Positions 63,970 to 64,000 of a DNA stretch of 64,000 bases are shown in pieces. The DNA is from an uncultured Collinsella sp. (GTDB lineage Bacteria; Actinomycetota; Coriobacteriia; Coriobacteriales; Coriobacteriaceae): contig UQZM01000002.1 of NCBI GenBank assembly GCA_900545615.1, positions 1 to 64,000 of the forward strand, written 5' to 3'. The notes under the pieces were generated by a model. The model did not search any database. It was not told the DNA's origin and saw only the letters and a list, made by a program, of their open reading frames with translations. How positions within the stretch are numbered: the stretch's first letter is position 1; every line of letters begins with the position of its first letter. The position numbers and the translations under genes are program-made.

Positions 63970-64000
63970 CGATACGGGCCATCAGATTGCAAAAGTGTAA

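Overview
The window is a stretch of high-GC bacterial chromosome, most likely from a gut Coriobacteriia of the Collinsella type. The call rests on gene content and style: arginine deiminase and ornithine carbamoyltransferase genes, lactate and acetate fermentation genes (ldh, pta, two ackA), the acetylase branch of the diaminopimelate (DAP) pathway, an ECF transporter, and Gram-positive features such as a sortase-type LPxTG anchor and a PcsB-like secreted protein. The genus is inference. No rRNA, tRNA, CRISPR array or complete insertion sequence was seen.

Layout. 0-5 kb: xerD-type recombinase, pyrG, a winged-helix regulator and a DUF1846 protein. 5.8-12.9 kb: arginine catabolism, with a YfcC-family carrier, ornithine carbamoyltransferase, arcA, an aminotransferase and a second arcA almost identical to the first. 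13.4-19.6 kb: ppk1, an RlmD/RumA-type RNA methyltransferase, a DJ-1 protein, Maf and a P1 peptidase. 20-22.2 kb: a glf-glycosyltransferase pair for galactofuranose. 22.4-26.3 kb: pta and two ackA. 26.4-34.2 kb: a region with less GC-rich coding, holding three MFS carriers, a frameshifted LysR gene, a carboxylesterase and a divergent MerR regulator; a HIT gene of core-like composition sits in the middle. 34.4-39.5 kb: xseBA, a zinc protease, RNase D, a lipid kinase and a 30-residue membrane peptide. 39.8-41.7 kb: a cell-wall-anchored C69 dipeptidase interrupted by a TGA. 41.9-46.1 kb: a tryptophan-leader-controlled ECF transporter. 46.2-48.3 kb: a racemase and an ATP-grasp ligase, probably for a D-aspartate cross-bridge. 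48.5-54 kb: a MOSC protein, a secreted hydrolase, a Ser/Thr kinase with a partner regulator, a lipoprotein and an orphan HigA. 54-59.4 kb: an M20 deacetylase and a lysine-riboswitch operon in which lysA and dapA are one reading frame, followed by dapB and dapH. 59.6-64 kb: a RelE-type toxin-antitoxin pair, a nucleoid-associated protein, ldh and an aminotransferase.

The most unusual signal lies between genes. At least nine intergenic sites carry long, nearly perfect palindromes (arms of about 19-36 nt) around an inner hairpin. The arms differ from site to site. Two neighbouring elements (19595-19719 and 19813-19922) share the same core in opposite orientation with compensating base-pair changes, yet have unrelated arms. 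A second repeat family (5415-5665 reverse, 59431-59601 forward) shares a covarying hairpin and a core of about 150 nt downstream of operons.

The other strong observations are a lysA-dapA fusion that keeps a Shine-Dalgarno and ATG for dapA; an S-component gene whose only well-placed start is ACG; a Trp-Trp-Trp leader peptide ahead of an ECF transporter; a TGA replacing an expected Trp in the dipeptidase; and two arcA copies apparently kept identical by gene conversion.
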